The translations under genes and the position numbers were made by a program. From the NCBI RefSeq assembly GCF_009905605.1, contig NZ_JAAAKZ010000009.1:62001-126000 (forward strand): 64,000 bases of DNA. The letters run 5' to 3'. The notes under the pieces were generated by a model that saw only the letters and a program-made list of their open reading frames with translations, was not told the DNA's origin and made no database searches. Below, piece by piece: positions 52,989 to 61,167 of the stretch (position 1 is its first letter; each line of letters starts with the position of its first letter). This DNA comes from Runella sp. CRIBMP (GTDB lineage: Bacteria > Bacteroidota > Bacteroidia > Cytophagales > Spirosomataceae).

Positions 52989-55214
52989 TTACGTTTTTTC
53001 GTACGGTAATTTAATCACAAACGTGGTACCTTCACCTTCAGTGCTGATGACGTCGATGCTACCGCCGTGGCCTTTGGTGATGATATCGTACGCTAAACTC
53101 AGACCCAAACCTGTGCCTTCGCCGGTAGGTTTGGTGGTAAAAAAAGGCTGGAAAATCTTTTCTCTGACCGCGTCAGGAATGCCCGTTCCGTTGTCTTTTA
53201 TCTTGATTTCTACCCGATTCCCCTTTTTTCGGGTAGAGACGATAACCATTGGGTGATAGGGAGCCGACAAATCGTTCGGGTTTGCCCCATTTTTTTGCTG
53301 AACGGCATAAAAAGCGTTGTTTATTAGATTCAGTAATACACGCCCTATGTCTTGCGGCACGACCTTGATGGGGGGCAGGTTTTCGTCAAAATCTGTTTTG
53401 AAATCCGCGTTAAATCGATTTGCCGCGTTGCCTTTGTCTTTGGCGCGGAGGCCGTGGTAGCTCAAGCGCAGGTATTCATCGGCGAGGGCGTTGAGGTCCG
53501 TGAGTTGTCGTTCGCCTGAGCCCATACGCGAGTGTTCGAGCATTCCCTTCACGATGGAAGAGGCGCGTTTGCCGTGGTGGTTGATTTTCTGTAAGTTTTG
53601 TTCAATATCTCCCAAAAGTTCCGCCTCCAATTCATCGGCTTGTGCTTCTTCGCCTTTGGTCTTTTTGTCTTCTTTGATTTCTTTCAGTTCATCCAACAAT
53701 TCGATGCTTATTTCCGAAAAATTATTGACAAAATTCAGTGGATTTTGAATCTCGTGCGCAATCCCCGCCGTTAGCTCGCCCAAGCTAGCCATTTTTTCTT
53801 TCTGAATGAGCTGATTTTGGGTGGCTTTCAGTTCTTCCAACGATTCTTCCAACTGCGCCGTGCGTTCTTTTACCTGCCGTTCGAGGGTTTCGTTTTGGAC
53901 GGCCAGCAAATGCTGTTTTTCTTGTTCTTGGGCTAAGGTCTTCTTACTGAGGTCATTGTTTTCGCGAAGTTTCTCAATCAACTCTTTGTTGGTTCTGGAA
54001 AAACTGATGGCCAGATACAGCGAAATGCACAAGGGAACGCATAAAACCGCAATTTGATACGTGACGATACCGCCCAACCATTGCTCAAAAAGTGGGTAAG
54101 AACCATTGTTTTTGAGTAATAAATCAATGTAAAACAATAGAAACATCACCAGCGAAATCCCCATTCCAATCATGATGAGCCGTGCTCCTGGTTGGTGGCG
54201 GCGCAGTGCCAAGGCCGTGACTCGAATGACTTCGGCGGTCATCAACAACTCGGTGCCTAACTCGGCCCAAACTGAGCCCAACGAATAAGGAGTAAATAAT
54301 GAAATAACCACTAAGACCCCAAACACGACAATCAACCAAAAGAGAATGCCCGTGGGCTGATGGTAAATCTCATAAATGGCCCGAATCAAAAACAAGTAAG
54401 CGATGGGAAATGCAATGGTCTGCACAAATTCGGCCACAAAGTAGTCAGAAAGGTTCTCAAAATAATCGAACGTCAACGGGATGCAGAGAAAAGCGAGGCC
54501 CAAAAAAAAGGTCGTAAATGAAAAATATAGGTTGGCGCGGCGGGTAGGGTAGAGTAAGTAAAATGATAAATGCAGAAACGTAAGTATAAAAAACACGCCT
54601 ACCTGAAACCAGCCGTAGTAGGTTTGGTGGCGTTGATATTTATTGACATCGCTGGCGTAGGATGTTTCGATAACGGTGGCCCTGAGGCAGTGGTTTTTGC
54701 TGAAACCCACGCGGTTGTAGAAAGAACTGGGTTCGTATGCAACCCGAATAGAAATCTGAACAAACGGAAAACTCACTGAATAGGGGAGGCCAATAACGTT
54801 GGTTTTGAAAATATTGACGGCTCGGGTGGCTTTGGAGTCGGTGCTGACGATGCCGATTTTGCGGGCGGGTAGTCCGTTGATGTAAATTTCAGAAGCCACG
54901 CTTTGGCTAATCAGCAGGGTGGTCAGCTTCTGGGCTACCAGAGGCGAAAGCTCCAGCGTAGTTCGAAACCAGCCGATATTCTTTTGCGTCAGTTGGGGAA
55001 TGTTGCCCACATCGTCGGTGGGGTTTACATCCGACCATCCGCTGTCGTCAAACTCGGGGTCGGCCCATGCGGGATTATCTCCCGCGTGCCATTTCCAATT
55101 TTTGTCGAGTACAAAGCCTTTTTGGGGCAGGGTATCGATGGTGATAATGCTTTGGGCGGCAACGTGGAAAAGGGGAATGAACAGAAATAAGATAACAAAT
55201 AAGGAATTTTTCAT
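52989..55214 (-). CDS. Orphan sensor histidine kinase A (jelly-roll, multi-TM)
   Basis: A 741-residue kinase from the ATG at 55214, which gives a signal peptide (MKNSLFVILFLFIPLFHVAAQ). The periplasmic domain (about 20-180) is a galactose-binding-like jelly roll (WKWHAGDNPAWADPEFDD). Seven membrane helices follow (about 205-415, 7TMR-DISM style), then a coiled coil and HisKA (H in GIAHEIQNPLNFVNNFSE). The ATPase region has VLLNLINNAFYAVQQK, IKDNGTGIP and GTGLGLSLAYDIITKGHGG. No response regulator is nearby. It lies 20 bp after kinase B, probably cotranscribed. Confidence 0.92.
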   Translation of the reverse strand: MKNSLFVILFLFIPLFHVAAQSIITIDTLPQKGFVLDKNWKWHAGDNPAWADPEFDDSGWSDVNPTDDVGNIPQLTQKNIGWFRTTLELSPLVAQKLTTLLISQSVASEIYINGLPARKIGIVSTDSKATRAVNIFKTNVIGLPYSVSFPFVQISIRVAYEPSSFYNRVGFSKNHCLRATVIETSYASDVNKYQRHQTYYGWFQVGVFFILTFLHLSFYLLYPTRRANLYFSFTTFFLGLAFLCIPLTFDYFENLSDYFVAEFVQTIAFPIAYLFLIRAIYEIYHQPTGILFWLIVVFGVLVVISLFTPYSLGSVWAELGTELLMTAEVIRVTALALRRHQPGARLIMIGMGISLVMFLLFYIDLLLKNNGSYPLFEQWLGGIVTYQIAVLCVPLCISLYLAISFSRTNKELIEKLRENNDLSKKTLAQEQEKQHLLAVQNETLERQVKERTAQLEESLEELKATQNQLIQKEKMASLGELTAGIAHEIQNPLNFVNNFSEISIELLDELKEIKEDKKTKGEEAQADELEAELLGDIEQNLQKINHHGKRASSIVKGMLEHSRMGSGERQLTDLNALADEYLRLSYHGLRAKDKGNAANRFNADFKTDFDENLPPIKVVPQDIGRVLLNLINNAFYAVQQKNGANPNDLSAPYHPMVIVSTRKKGNRVEIKIKDNGTGIPDAVREKIFQPFFTTKPTGEGTGLGLSLAYDIITKGHGGSIDVISTEGEGTTFVIKLPYEKT

Positions 55215-55234
55215 GGGTTGGCTGTTAATTATTC

Positions 55235-57442
55235 TCAAACGGGTAATTTAACAATAAATTCCGTTCCCTCGCCTTGGCGGCTTTCTACGTCTAGTGTACC
55301 GCCGTGGCCTTTGGTGACGATGTCATAGGCCAGACTTAATCCCAGTCCAGTACCTTGTCCGGTGGGTTTGGTGGTAAAAAAAGGTTGAAAAATTTTGTCC
55401 TGAACTTCTTCAGGAATGCCCGTTCCGTTGTCTTTGACGTGTATTTCGACCCAATCTGCCGCATTTTTGTCGGTGATATACTGTGTACTGACCCACACCG
55501 CAGGTTGATAGTTGTGGGATAAGTTTGCTGCTTTTTTTTGCTGAACGGCATAAAATGCGTTGTTGATAAGATTGAGTAAAACGCGGCTTATATCTTGTGC
55601 AACAACGTTGATTTTCGGCAGATTTTCGGCAGCTTCAAGGTTAAAATCAGCATTAAAACACTTGTCTTTTGCGCGAAGCCCATGATAGGCCAACCGCAGG
55701 TATTCGTCCGCCAAGGTGTTGATGTCGATGGGCTCTTTCTTGCCTGAACCTGTGCGGGAGTGTTCGAGCATTCCCTTCACGATGGAGGACGCACGCTTGC
55801 CGTGGTGGTTGATTTTTTGTAGATTTTGCTCAATATCTCCCAAAAGCTCTATTTCCAGTTCATCTTCTTTTGGTCCTTCGCCTTTTGCCATTTTTTCTTC
55901 TTTTATCTCATGCAATTCTTTCAAAAGCTCAATGCTGACTTCTGAAAAGTTATTGACAAAATTTAATGGATTCTGAATTTCATGGGCAATCCCCGCCGTT
56001 AGCTCACCCAATGAGGCGAGTTTCTCGGACTGAATGAGTTGGTCTTGGGTGGTTTTGAGGTGTTCGATGGATGCTTTGAGCTCAGTGGTTCGCTCGGCTA
56101 CCTGCTTTTCGAGGGTTTCATTTTGGACCGCCAAAATGTGTTGTTTTTCTTGTTCTTGCGCCAGGCTTTTGGCCGAAAGGCTTTCAAGTTCCTGAATTTT
56201 TTTACGCAACGACTGATGGGTACGGGAGTATTCGCGCACCAAAGAAAATGATAAGCCCACGGGGATGCTGAAAAGCATCACAAAGATGAGCAGCATAGCG
56301 ATAACCACGACAAATTCTACGTAGCCGTTTTGGGTGTTGTTAAAACCTACAAAAGCCCCCGCAATGACAAAAAATACAATGGCTAAGACCAGACAGCCCG
56401 CTGCCACAACCAGCGAATAAATCGGTACTTTGGCGTTGGAGTCTTTGCGTCGTTCGGCCAAGATGCTTACGCGAATAAAATCCGTGAAAATCAGCAGAAA
56501 AGGGGGCCATACCGCCAGTCCATACGGTACATCTACTTCCATGGCCATGCACACCAAACTTACCGCTATCAATATTGCCTGTATAAAGAAAAAATACCTG
56601 AAAGGTTGATGTAGGTAGTGATAAAGCGATACGTTGATGAGGATCACGCCCAGATAAAACGTGATGAAGGTGGTCAACTCGCCGATTTGCTGATGGCTTG
56701 AACTTTGTAGTTGGGTTTCTAAACTTTCAGCAATAAATGCAAGCGCAAACGTAAGCATTGTGAACCCAAGGGTGAGACTTACCGTTTTTGAGCGGTTTGA
56801 ACGATAAAACAAAAAATGTAAAATGCTGAAAACCAAAAAAAGACCGATGCTAAAAAAAAGAAAACCTGAGGTTCGGCTGGAGGTTTTGCGAATCCAAGAA
56901 CCGAGGTTTTGTGTTTCAAAAACTTTAAGCGTAAACGTTTCTTGATTAGAGCCAGGGTAGTAAAAATTGCCTTTGGAAAATGAAAACCGAACCGCGATTG
57001 TGTGTTGGTTGGTATCTGGCAAACTGAATGGTATGACTTTGGTAATGGAGTATGTCACTTCTTGGGAAGGAGAGCTGCTCACAACCCCCAAGGTATCTAG
57101 GAGCTTTCCGTCCAAATAGATTTCGGCGGCGCCTGCCTGCCGAATATAAAAACATAGGGGTTTATTGACCAACAAAGCATTGACGCGGATGGGGCGCCGC
57201 AGCCATCCGAGCTGCGCTTGGCGTATTTGGGGTAAATGGTGAATGCTTTGGTCGAGCTGAATGTCTGACCATTTTTGGTCATCGAATGTCGGTAGCGCCC
57301 ATTGAGGGTTGTCGCCAGCGTGCCATTTCCAATATTTACTCAATGTGCTGCCATTCTCAGAAACGGGACGTAGCGCGGGCACTTGCTGTCCAAAAATCTG
57401 ACTGCAACATAAAAGCACGAAAGAAAGAAAGGCATACCTCAT
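55235..57442 (-). CDS. Orphan sensor histidine kinase B (jelly-roll, multi-TM)
   Basis: A 735-residue paralogue of kinase A with the same order: signal peptide (MRYAFLSFVLLCCSQIFGQ), jelly-roll sensor with WKWHAGDNPQWALPTFDD, seven membrane helices (about 195-405), coiled coil, HisKA (GIAHEIQNPLNFVNNFSEV) and HATPase (LLNLINNAFYAVQQK, KDNGTGIPEEVQDKIFQPFF, GTGLGLSLAYDIVTKGHGG). The sugar-binding-like sensor suggests a carbohydrate or cell-wall ligand (inference). A perfect -7 box lies upstream at 57492-57485. Confidence 0.92.
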   Translation of the reverse strand: MRYAFLSFVLLCCSQIFGQQVPALRPVSENGSTLSKYWKWHAGDNPQWALPTFDDQKWSDIQLDQSIHHLPQIRQAQLGWLRRPIRVNALLVNKPLCFYIRQAGAAEIYLDGKLLDTLGVVSSSPSQEVTYSITKVIPFSLPDTNQHTIAVRFSFSKGNFYYPGSNQETFTLKVFETQNLGSWIRKTSSRTSGFLFFSIGLFLVFSILHFLFYRSNRSKTVSLTLGFTMLTFALAFIAESLETQLQSSSHQQIGELTTFITFYLGVILINVSLYHYLHQPFRYFFFIQAILIAVSLVCMAMEVDVPYGLAVWPPFLLIFTDFIRVSILAERRKDSNAKVPIYSLVVAAGCLVLAIVFFVIAGAFVGFNNTQNGYVEFVVVIAMLLIFVMLFSIPVGLSFSLVREYSRTHQSLRKKIQELESLSAKSLAQEQEKQHILAVQNETLEKQVAERTTELKASIEHLKTTQDQLIQSEKLASLGELTAGIAHEIQNPLNFVNNFSEVSIELLKELHEIKEEKMAKGEGPKEDELEIELLGDIEQNLQKINHHGKRASSIVKGMLEHSRTGSGKKEPIDINTLADEYLRLAYHGLRAKDKCFNADFNLEAAENLPKINVVAQDISRVLLNLINNAFYAVQQKKAANLSHNYQPAVWVSTQYITDKNAADWVEIHVKDNGTGIPEEVQDKIFQPFFTTKPTGQGTGLGLSLAYDIVTKGHGGTLDVESRQGEGTEFIVKLPV

Positions 57443-57484
57443 TCAAAAAACGCCGTTTTGAGTTGGAAATGGGTTGTTTTTAGA

Positions 57485-57492
57485 CAAATGTA
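57485..57492 (-). promoter_or_regulatory. Promoter -7 box for kinases B and A
   Basis: TACATTTG on the minus strand, a perfect TAnnTTTG match, 43 bp before the kinase B start. No TTTG is evident at -33. It indicates that kinases B and A form a transcription unit separate from D and C. Confidence 0.5.
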
Positions 57493-57603
57493 ATGAAATA
57501 CGAGGAGGATTGTTTTATGGCCCGATGGTTTTAGGACGCGGATAAGGTTAGAATTTCTGAAAAATGAAGAGATAACGTTAGCGCACATATACAAAGTGAT
57601 TTT

Positions 57604-59673
57604 TTAGTGAATCAGCAATTGTACTATGAATGTTGTTCCCTCATTTTCTACACTTTCTACTTTCATTGCCCCTCCATGTCCTTTGGTTATGATATCATAC
57701 GCCAAGCTCAGTCCTAGTCCAGTGCCTTCGCCAGTAGGTTTGGTGGTGAAAAAGGGTTGAAAAATTTTTGCTTTTGTGGCCTCTGACATGCCGTTGCCGT
57801 TGTCGGTGATGCGGATTTCAATATGGCTATTGGCGGCGGTGGTGGTGACGGTCACTTTGGGCATATACTTATACCCGTCAGACGGTTTATTAACGTCGGC
57901 GGCGTTTTGAACCGCAGACAGGCCCGCCGGGGCGGCGCAGTCGCTGCCGACGTTGACTGCATAAAAAGCATTGTTGATTAGATTCAATAATACTCGTCCT
58001 ATTTCTTGCGGGATGACTTGAATTTTTGGGAGATTTTTGCTCGGAATTAACTCATAATCAGACTCAAAGTTCTGGTTTTTTGCTTTCATGCCGTGATAAG
58101 CAATGCGGAGGTACTCATCGGCCAGTTGGTTTATATCAGTCAGTTCGCGCTCGCCTTTTGATGTACGCGAATGTTCCAGCATCCCTTTCACAATGCTCGA
58201 CGCCCGTTTGCCATGAAGGTTGATTTTTTCTTGGTTTTGGATAAGGTCATCCACTAATTCATTTTCTAATTCTTCGTCCCTTTCTTCTTTGCTCTTCAAC
58301 CTTTCAACTTTTAGCTCCTTGGCTAATTCAATGCTCAGTTCGGAGAAATTATTGACGAAATTCAACGGGTTCTGAATTTCGTGGGCGATACCCGCCGTAA
58401 GTTCTCCCAAAGAGGCTAGCTTTTCGGATTGGATTAATTGATTTTGGGTGGCTTGCAGCGCAATGAGGGCTTTTTCGGCTTTCTCATGCTGGCGATTTAT
58501 TTCTTCTTTTTGACGGTGTAAAAGATTATTGGCTTTTTGTTTTTGGCGATTGTTGCGGAATAGAATAAACGCCAATAATGCCACCACGCCCAATATGCCC
58601 GACAATGCATAAACTTGGAGTTGACGCTGAAAAGCGGCTTGATTGGCTTCAATCCGCCGTTTGGTACGTATTTCCCGTTCTTCTTCTTCGTAGGCCAGCT
58701 TTTTGATCTGGCTGTTTTTTTCTTGTATGGTGAGACTGTCTTTGGCAGCCATTGCTATTTTAAAGTAATGAAAAGCTTCGCGCTGGTTGTTTTTTTGTTC
58801 ATATACTTGCGACAACAGGGTGGATGCCTCAATAAGCGTGGGCAGATGGTACGCGTGGTTCCCGTTTTCTTCGATGGCTCTTTTTCCGTAAAAAAGGGTT
58901 GAGTCCAACTGATTTTTGTCCTTGTACACTTTTGCTAATCCCTGATACGCCCGTGCATTGACCCCTGCAATGTTGAATTTTTGATTCCAGGCCAACGTTC
59001 GGCGGTAATAGACCATCGCACTGTCGGTTTGACCAGAGGCGGCATAAGCAGTTCCTAAAAAATAAGCCGAAGAAGTAACGTAAGTCGGTAACTGGTATTT
59101 TAGTCCAGTTTGATAGGCCTGATGTAGATAAACCAGTGCGGTATCAAGGCGGCCCATTTCTTGGTAAATCACGCCGAGTGTTAAGTGAATGTCGGCAATG
59201 GGGTGGGTTTTTTGGATAATTTTTGCTTGTTCAAGGTATTCGGCCGCCTTTGTATTGTCTTTGCTCATGGTATAAATGAACGCAATGTTGGCCAAAATAA
59301 CGGCGGTTTCTTGGGGCGTTCCGAATCTTTCAGCAAGGCGTCGGGTATCAATCAAGATGGCAAGGCCACTTGCGTACTCGTTGGTATGCGCCAAAATAAA
59401 CCCTTCTGCAATACCGACGGCAATCTTTCCTTTCACAAAATCAAGGCGATTGGCCAGGGCTTTTGCCTGCCGGGCATATTGCAAGGCCACATCGGAATCA
59501 ATAGAGGTATAACAGCGGGTCAGTTCGACCAGAAGCAAGACCTTGTTGGTGTCTTCTTTGGCTTCGGTCAAGGTTCGTTTCAGACTGTCGGCAAGGAGTG
59601 GGCTAATGTTGGGTTGAGAAAAAGCCGCGTGCGTGATGAGCGACAACAAAAATAGACCAAGCCACTTTTTCAT
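57604..59673 (-). CDS. Orphan sensor histidine kinase C (TPR sensor)
   Basis: A 689-residue kinase: signal peptide (MKKWLGLFLLSLITHAAFSQ), periplasmic tetratricopeptide repeats (about 40-320), one membrane helix (about 352-372), coiled coil, HisKA (GIAHEIQNPLNFVNNFSEL) and HATPase. Its ATPase domain has an extra segment not found in its three paralogues (residues 574-594, within YAVNVGSDCAAPAGL), encoded by a GC-rich element bounded by 9-bp inverted repeats. The G boxes after it (ITDNGNGMS, GTGLGLSLAYDIITKGHGG) are intact, so the kinase is probably active. 14 bp after kinase D. Confidence 0.92.
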   Translation of the reverse strand: MKKWLGLFLLSLITHAAFSQPNISPLLADSLKRTLTEAKEDTNKVLLLVELTRCYTSIDSDVALQYARQAKALANRLDFVKGKIAVGIAEGFILAHTNEYASGLAILIDTRRLAERFGTPQETAVILANIAFIYTMSKDNTKAAEYLEQAKIIQKTHPIADIHLTLGVIYQEMGRLDTALVYLHQAYQTGLKYQLPTYVTSSAYFLGTAYAASGQTDSAMVYYRRTLAWNQKFNIAGVNARAYQGLAKVYKDKNQLDSTLFYGKRAIEENGNHAYHLPTLIEASTLLSQVYEQKNNQREAFHYFKIAMAAKDSLTIQEKNSQIKKLAYEEEEREIRTKRRIEANQAAFQRQLQVYALSGILGVVALLAFILFRNNRQKQKANNLLHRQKEEINRQHEKAEKALIALQATQNQLIQSEKLASLGELTAGIAHEIQNPLNFVNNFSELSIELAKELKVERLKSKEERDEELENELVDDLIQNQEKINLHGKRASSIVKGMLEHSRTSKGERELTDINQLADEYLRIAYHGMKAKNQNFESDYELIPSKNLPKIQVIPQEIGRVLLNLINNAFYAVNVGSDCAAPAGLSAVQNAADVNKPSDGYKYMPKVTVTTTAANSHIEIRITDNGNGMSEATKAKIFQPFFTTKPTGEGTGLGLSLAYDIITKGHGGAMKVESVENEGTTFIVQLLIH
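57873..57887. repeat. 15-bp near-palindrome inside kinase C
   Basis: ACCCGTCAGACGGTT differs by one central base from each arm of the intergenic hairpin at 44218-44264. Here it is translated in frame (minus strand, KPSDGY) next to the 63-nt insertion. Confidence 0.7.
57892..57954. repeat. 63-nt in-frame insertion with 9-bp terminal inverted repeats
   Basis: The ends are AACGTCGGC (57892-57900) and GCCGACGTT (57946-57954), perfectly complementary. The element is 63 nt, exactly 21 codons, and aligned with the reading frame of kinase C (residues 574-594). An internal CCGCC-GG-GGCGG hairpin is present. The paralogous kinases lack the segment, which argues for insertion rather than an ancestral loop. 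Confidence 0.65.
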
Positions 59674-59687
59674 GTTTGTTCTGACCT

Positions 59688-61067
59688 TTAGTTAATAGGT
59701 AACCTCACCATAAACGTAGTTCCTTCCCCCTCGATGCTTTCCATTTCCATTTCACCTCCGTGGCCTTTGGTTACGATGTCATATGCCAATGAAAGTCCTA
59801 AACCCGTACCCTGACCAGTAGGTTTGGTGGTGAAAAAAGGCTGGAAAATTTTGGACTGAACCTCTTCGGGAATCCCCGTGCCGTTGTCTCTCACTGAAAC
59901 ATGTATTTCGTCTTCTATCTTTTTTGTGGTTACCCAAACGGTCGGTTCGTAGTTGGCTAAGCCTAAGGTGTTTTTTTTATGAACGGCATAAAACGCGTTA
60001 TTAATCAAATTTAAAAATACCCGCCCTAAATCTTGCGGAACGACTTCGATATTGGGGGCCTGAGGGTCCAAATCGGTTATCAAATGGGCATTAAACGATT
60101 TGTCTTTGGCGCGTAAACCGTGGTAGCTTAGGCGGAGGTACTCATCGGCGAGGGCGTTGAGGTCTGTTAATTCTTTTTTGCCCGAGCCCGCGCGCGAATG
60201 TTGCAACATACCCGTGACAATGCTGGCGGCGCGCTTGCCGTGATAGTTGATTTTTTGAAGATTCTGCACAAGGTCATTAAGGATTTCTTCCTCCAATCCA
60301 GTGTCTCGTTGGGCTTCGTCTTTGTCTCTTTCACTTTTCAATTCTTCTACCAATTCGGCGGATACTTCCGAAAAATTATTCACAAAGTTGAGTGGATTTT
60401 GAATTTCGTGCGCAATCCCCGCCGTAAGTTCTCCCAAAGAAGCCAGTTTTTCAGACTGAATAAGTTGTTCTTGCGTGGCTTTCAGGTCGTCGAGGGCGTG
60501 TTGTAGCTCTTCTTTTTGCTGCATAATTTCGGCGGTCCGGGCCGCCACCTGCGATTCTAGATCCAGTTTTTTTGCTTCCAGAATCCGATTGGTTTCTTCT
60601 TCCTGTTCGCGTTTGAGTCGCTCTTCTTTGATGGCTTTATCAAAAGATTTTTGTTGATTTCGGGCTACCAACGCCAAAATAAAACTGGCCGTAAGGGCAA
60701 TGCCTTTAAGTGACTCAAAAAAATTATGATGCTTTTTATGGAATTTTGGCAACCAATATTCACTCAAATTATCCATCAAAAAAGCCAATCCCAATGGCAC
60801 AATCATCCAGAGCAGCAAACGCGACGCGGAGCTTTGATTTCTTAATAAATAGGCTGGAATAGATGCAATGATTAAGAGAAGAAAAAAAACAGGGGGCGAG
60901 ATAAAATCAGTACCTGCTACCATTTCAATTGCCAATAAACCAAACGCCGCAAAGCGTCCGTATTTGAGGCGTTGGTCCCACACGGGGAGGCGCTCTTTGG
61001 TCTGTAAAAATTTTTGAATAAATGGCAGTAAGAACAAAGCAACCATGAAGGGAGTGATAAAATTCAT
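59688..61067 (-). CDS. Orphan sensor histidine kinase D (membrane-embedded sensor)
   Basis: A 459-residue kinase with about four N-terminal membrane helices (to about residue 140) and almost no periplasmic domain, so it probably senses a membrane or cytoplasmic cue. A long coiled coil (145-205, KEERLKREQEEETNRILEAKK) leads to HisKA (GIAHEIQNPLNFVNNFSEV) and HATPase (FLNLINNAFYAVHKK, RDNGTGIPEEVQSKIFQPFF, GTGLGLSLAYDIVTKGHGG). It is first in the transcription unit with kinase C and divergent from the transporter at 61168. Confidence 0.92.
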   Translation of the reverse strand: MNFITPFMVALFLLPFIQKFLQTKERLPVWDQRLKYGRFAAFGLLAIEMVAGTDFISPPVFFLLLIIASIPAYLLRNQSSASRLLLWMIVPLGLAFLMDNLSEYWLPKFHKKHHNFFESLKGIALTASFILALVARNQQKSFDKAIKEERLKREQEEETNRILEAKKLDLESQVAARTAEIMQQKEELQHALDDLKATQEQLIQSEKLASLGELTAGIAHEIQNPLNFVNNFSEVSAELVEELKSERDKDEAQRDTGLEEEILNDLVQNLQKINYHGKRAASIVTGMLQHSRAGSGKKELTDLNALADEYLRLSYHGLRAKDKSFNAHLITDLDPQAPNIEVVPQDLGRVFLNLINNAFYAVHKKNTLGLANYEPTVWVTTKKIEDEIHVSVRDNGTGIPEEVQSKIFQPFFTTKPTGQGTGLGLSLAYDIVTKGHGGEMEMESIEGEGTTFMVRLPIN

Positions 61068-61097
61068 AGCTGAAAAAAGGTTTTGAAATGATTAAGC

Positions 61098-61110
61098 GTC
61101 ATAAAATGAC
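61098..61110. promoter_or_regulatory. Palindrome in the divergent promoter region
   Basis: GTCAT, AAA, ATGAC: a perfect 13-bp palindrome in the 100-bp gap between kinase D and the transporter. The position suits an operator for either gene. Confidence 0.35.
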
Positions 61111-61117
61111 TCTTGCC

Positions 61118-61147
61118 GTTGTTTTTTCTCCAATATCTGTATTTTTG
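61118..61147 (+). promoter_or_regulatory. Promoter of the transporter-HEAT-cNMP gene
   Basis: GTTG (61118-61121), an 18-bp spacer and TATTTTTG (61140-61147), a perfect -7 box. The start near 61154 leaves a leader of about 14 nt before the ATG at 61168. Confidence 0.5.
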
Positions 61148-61167
61148 TCGAATATTGATTACTTTTT

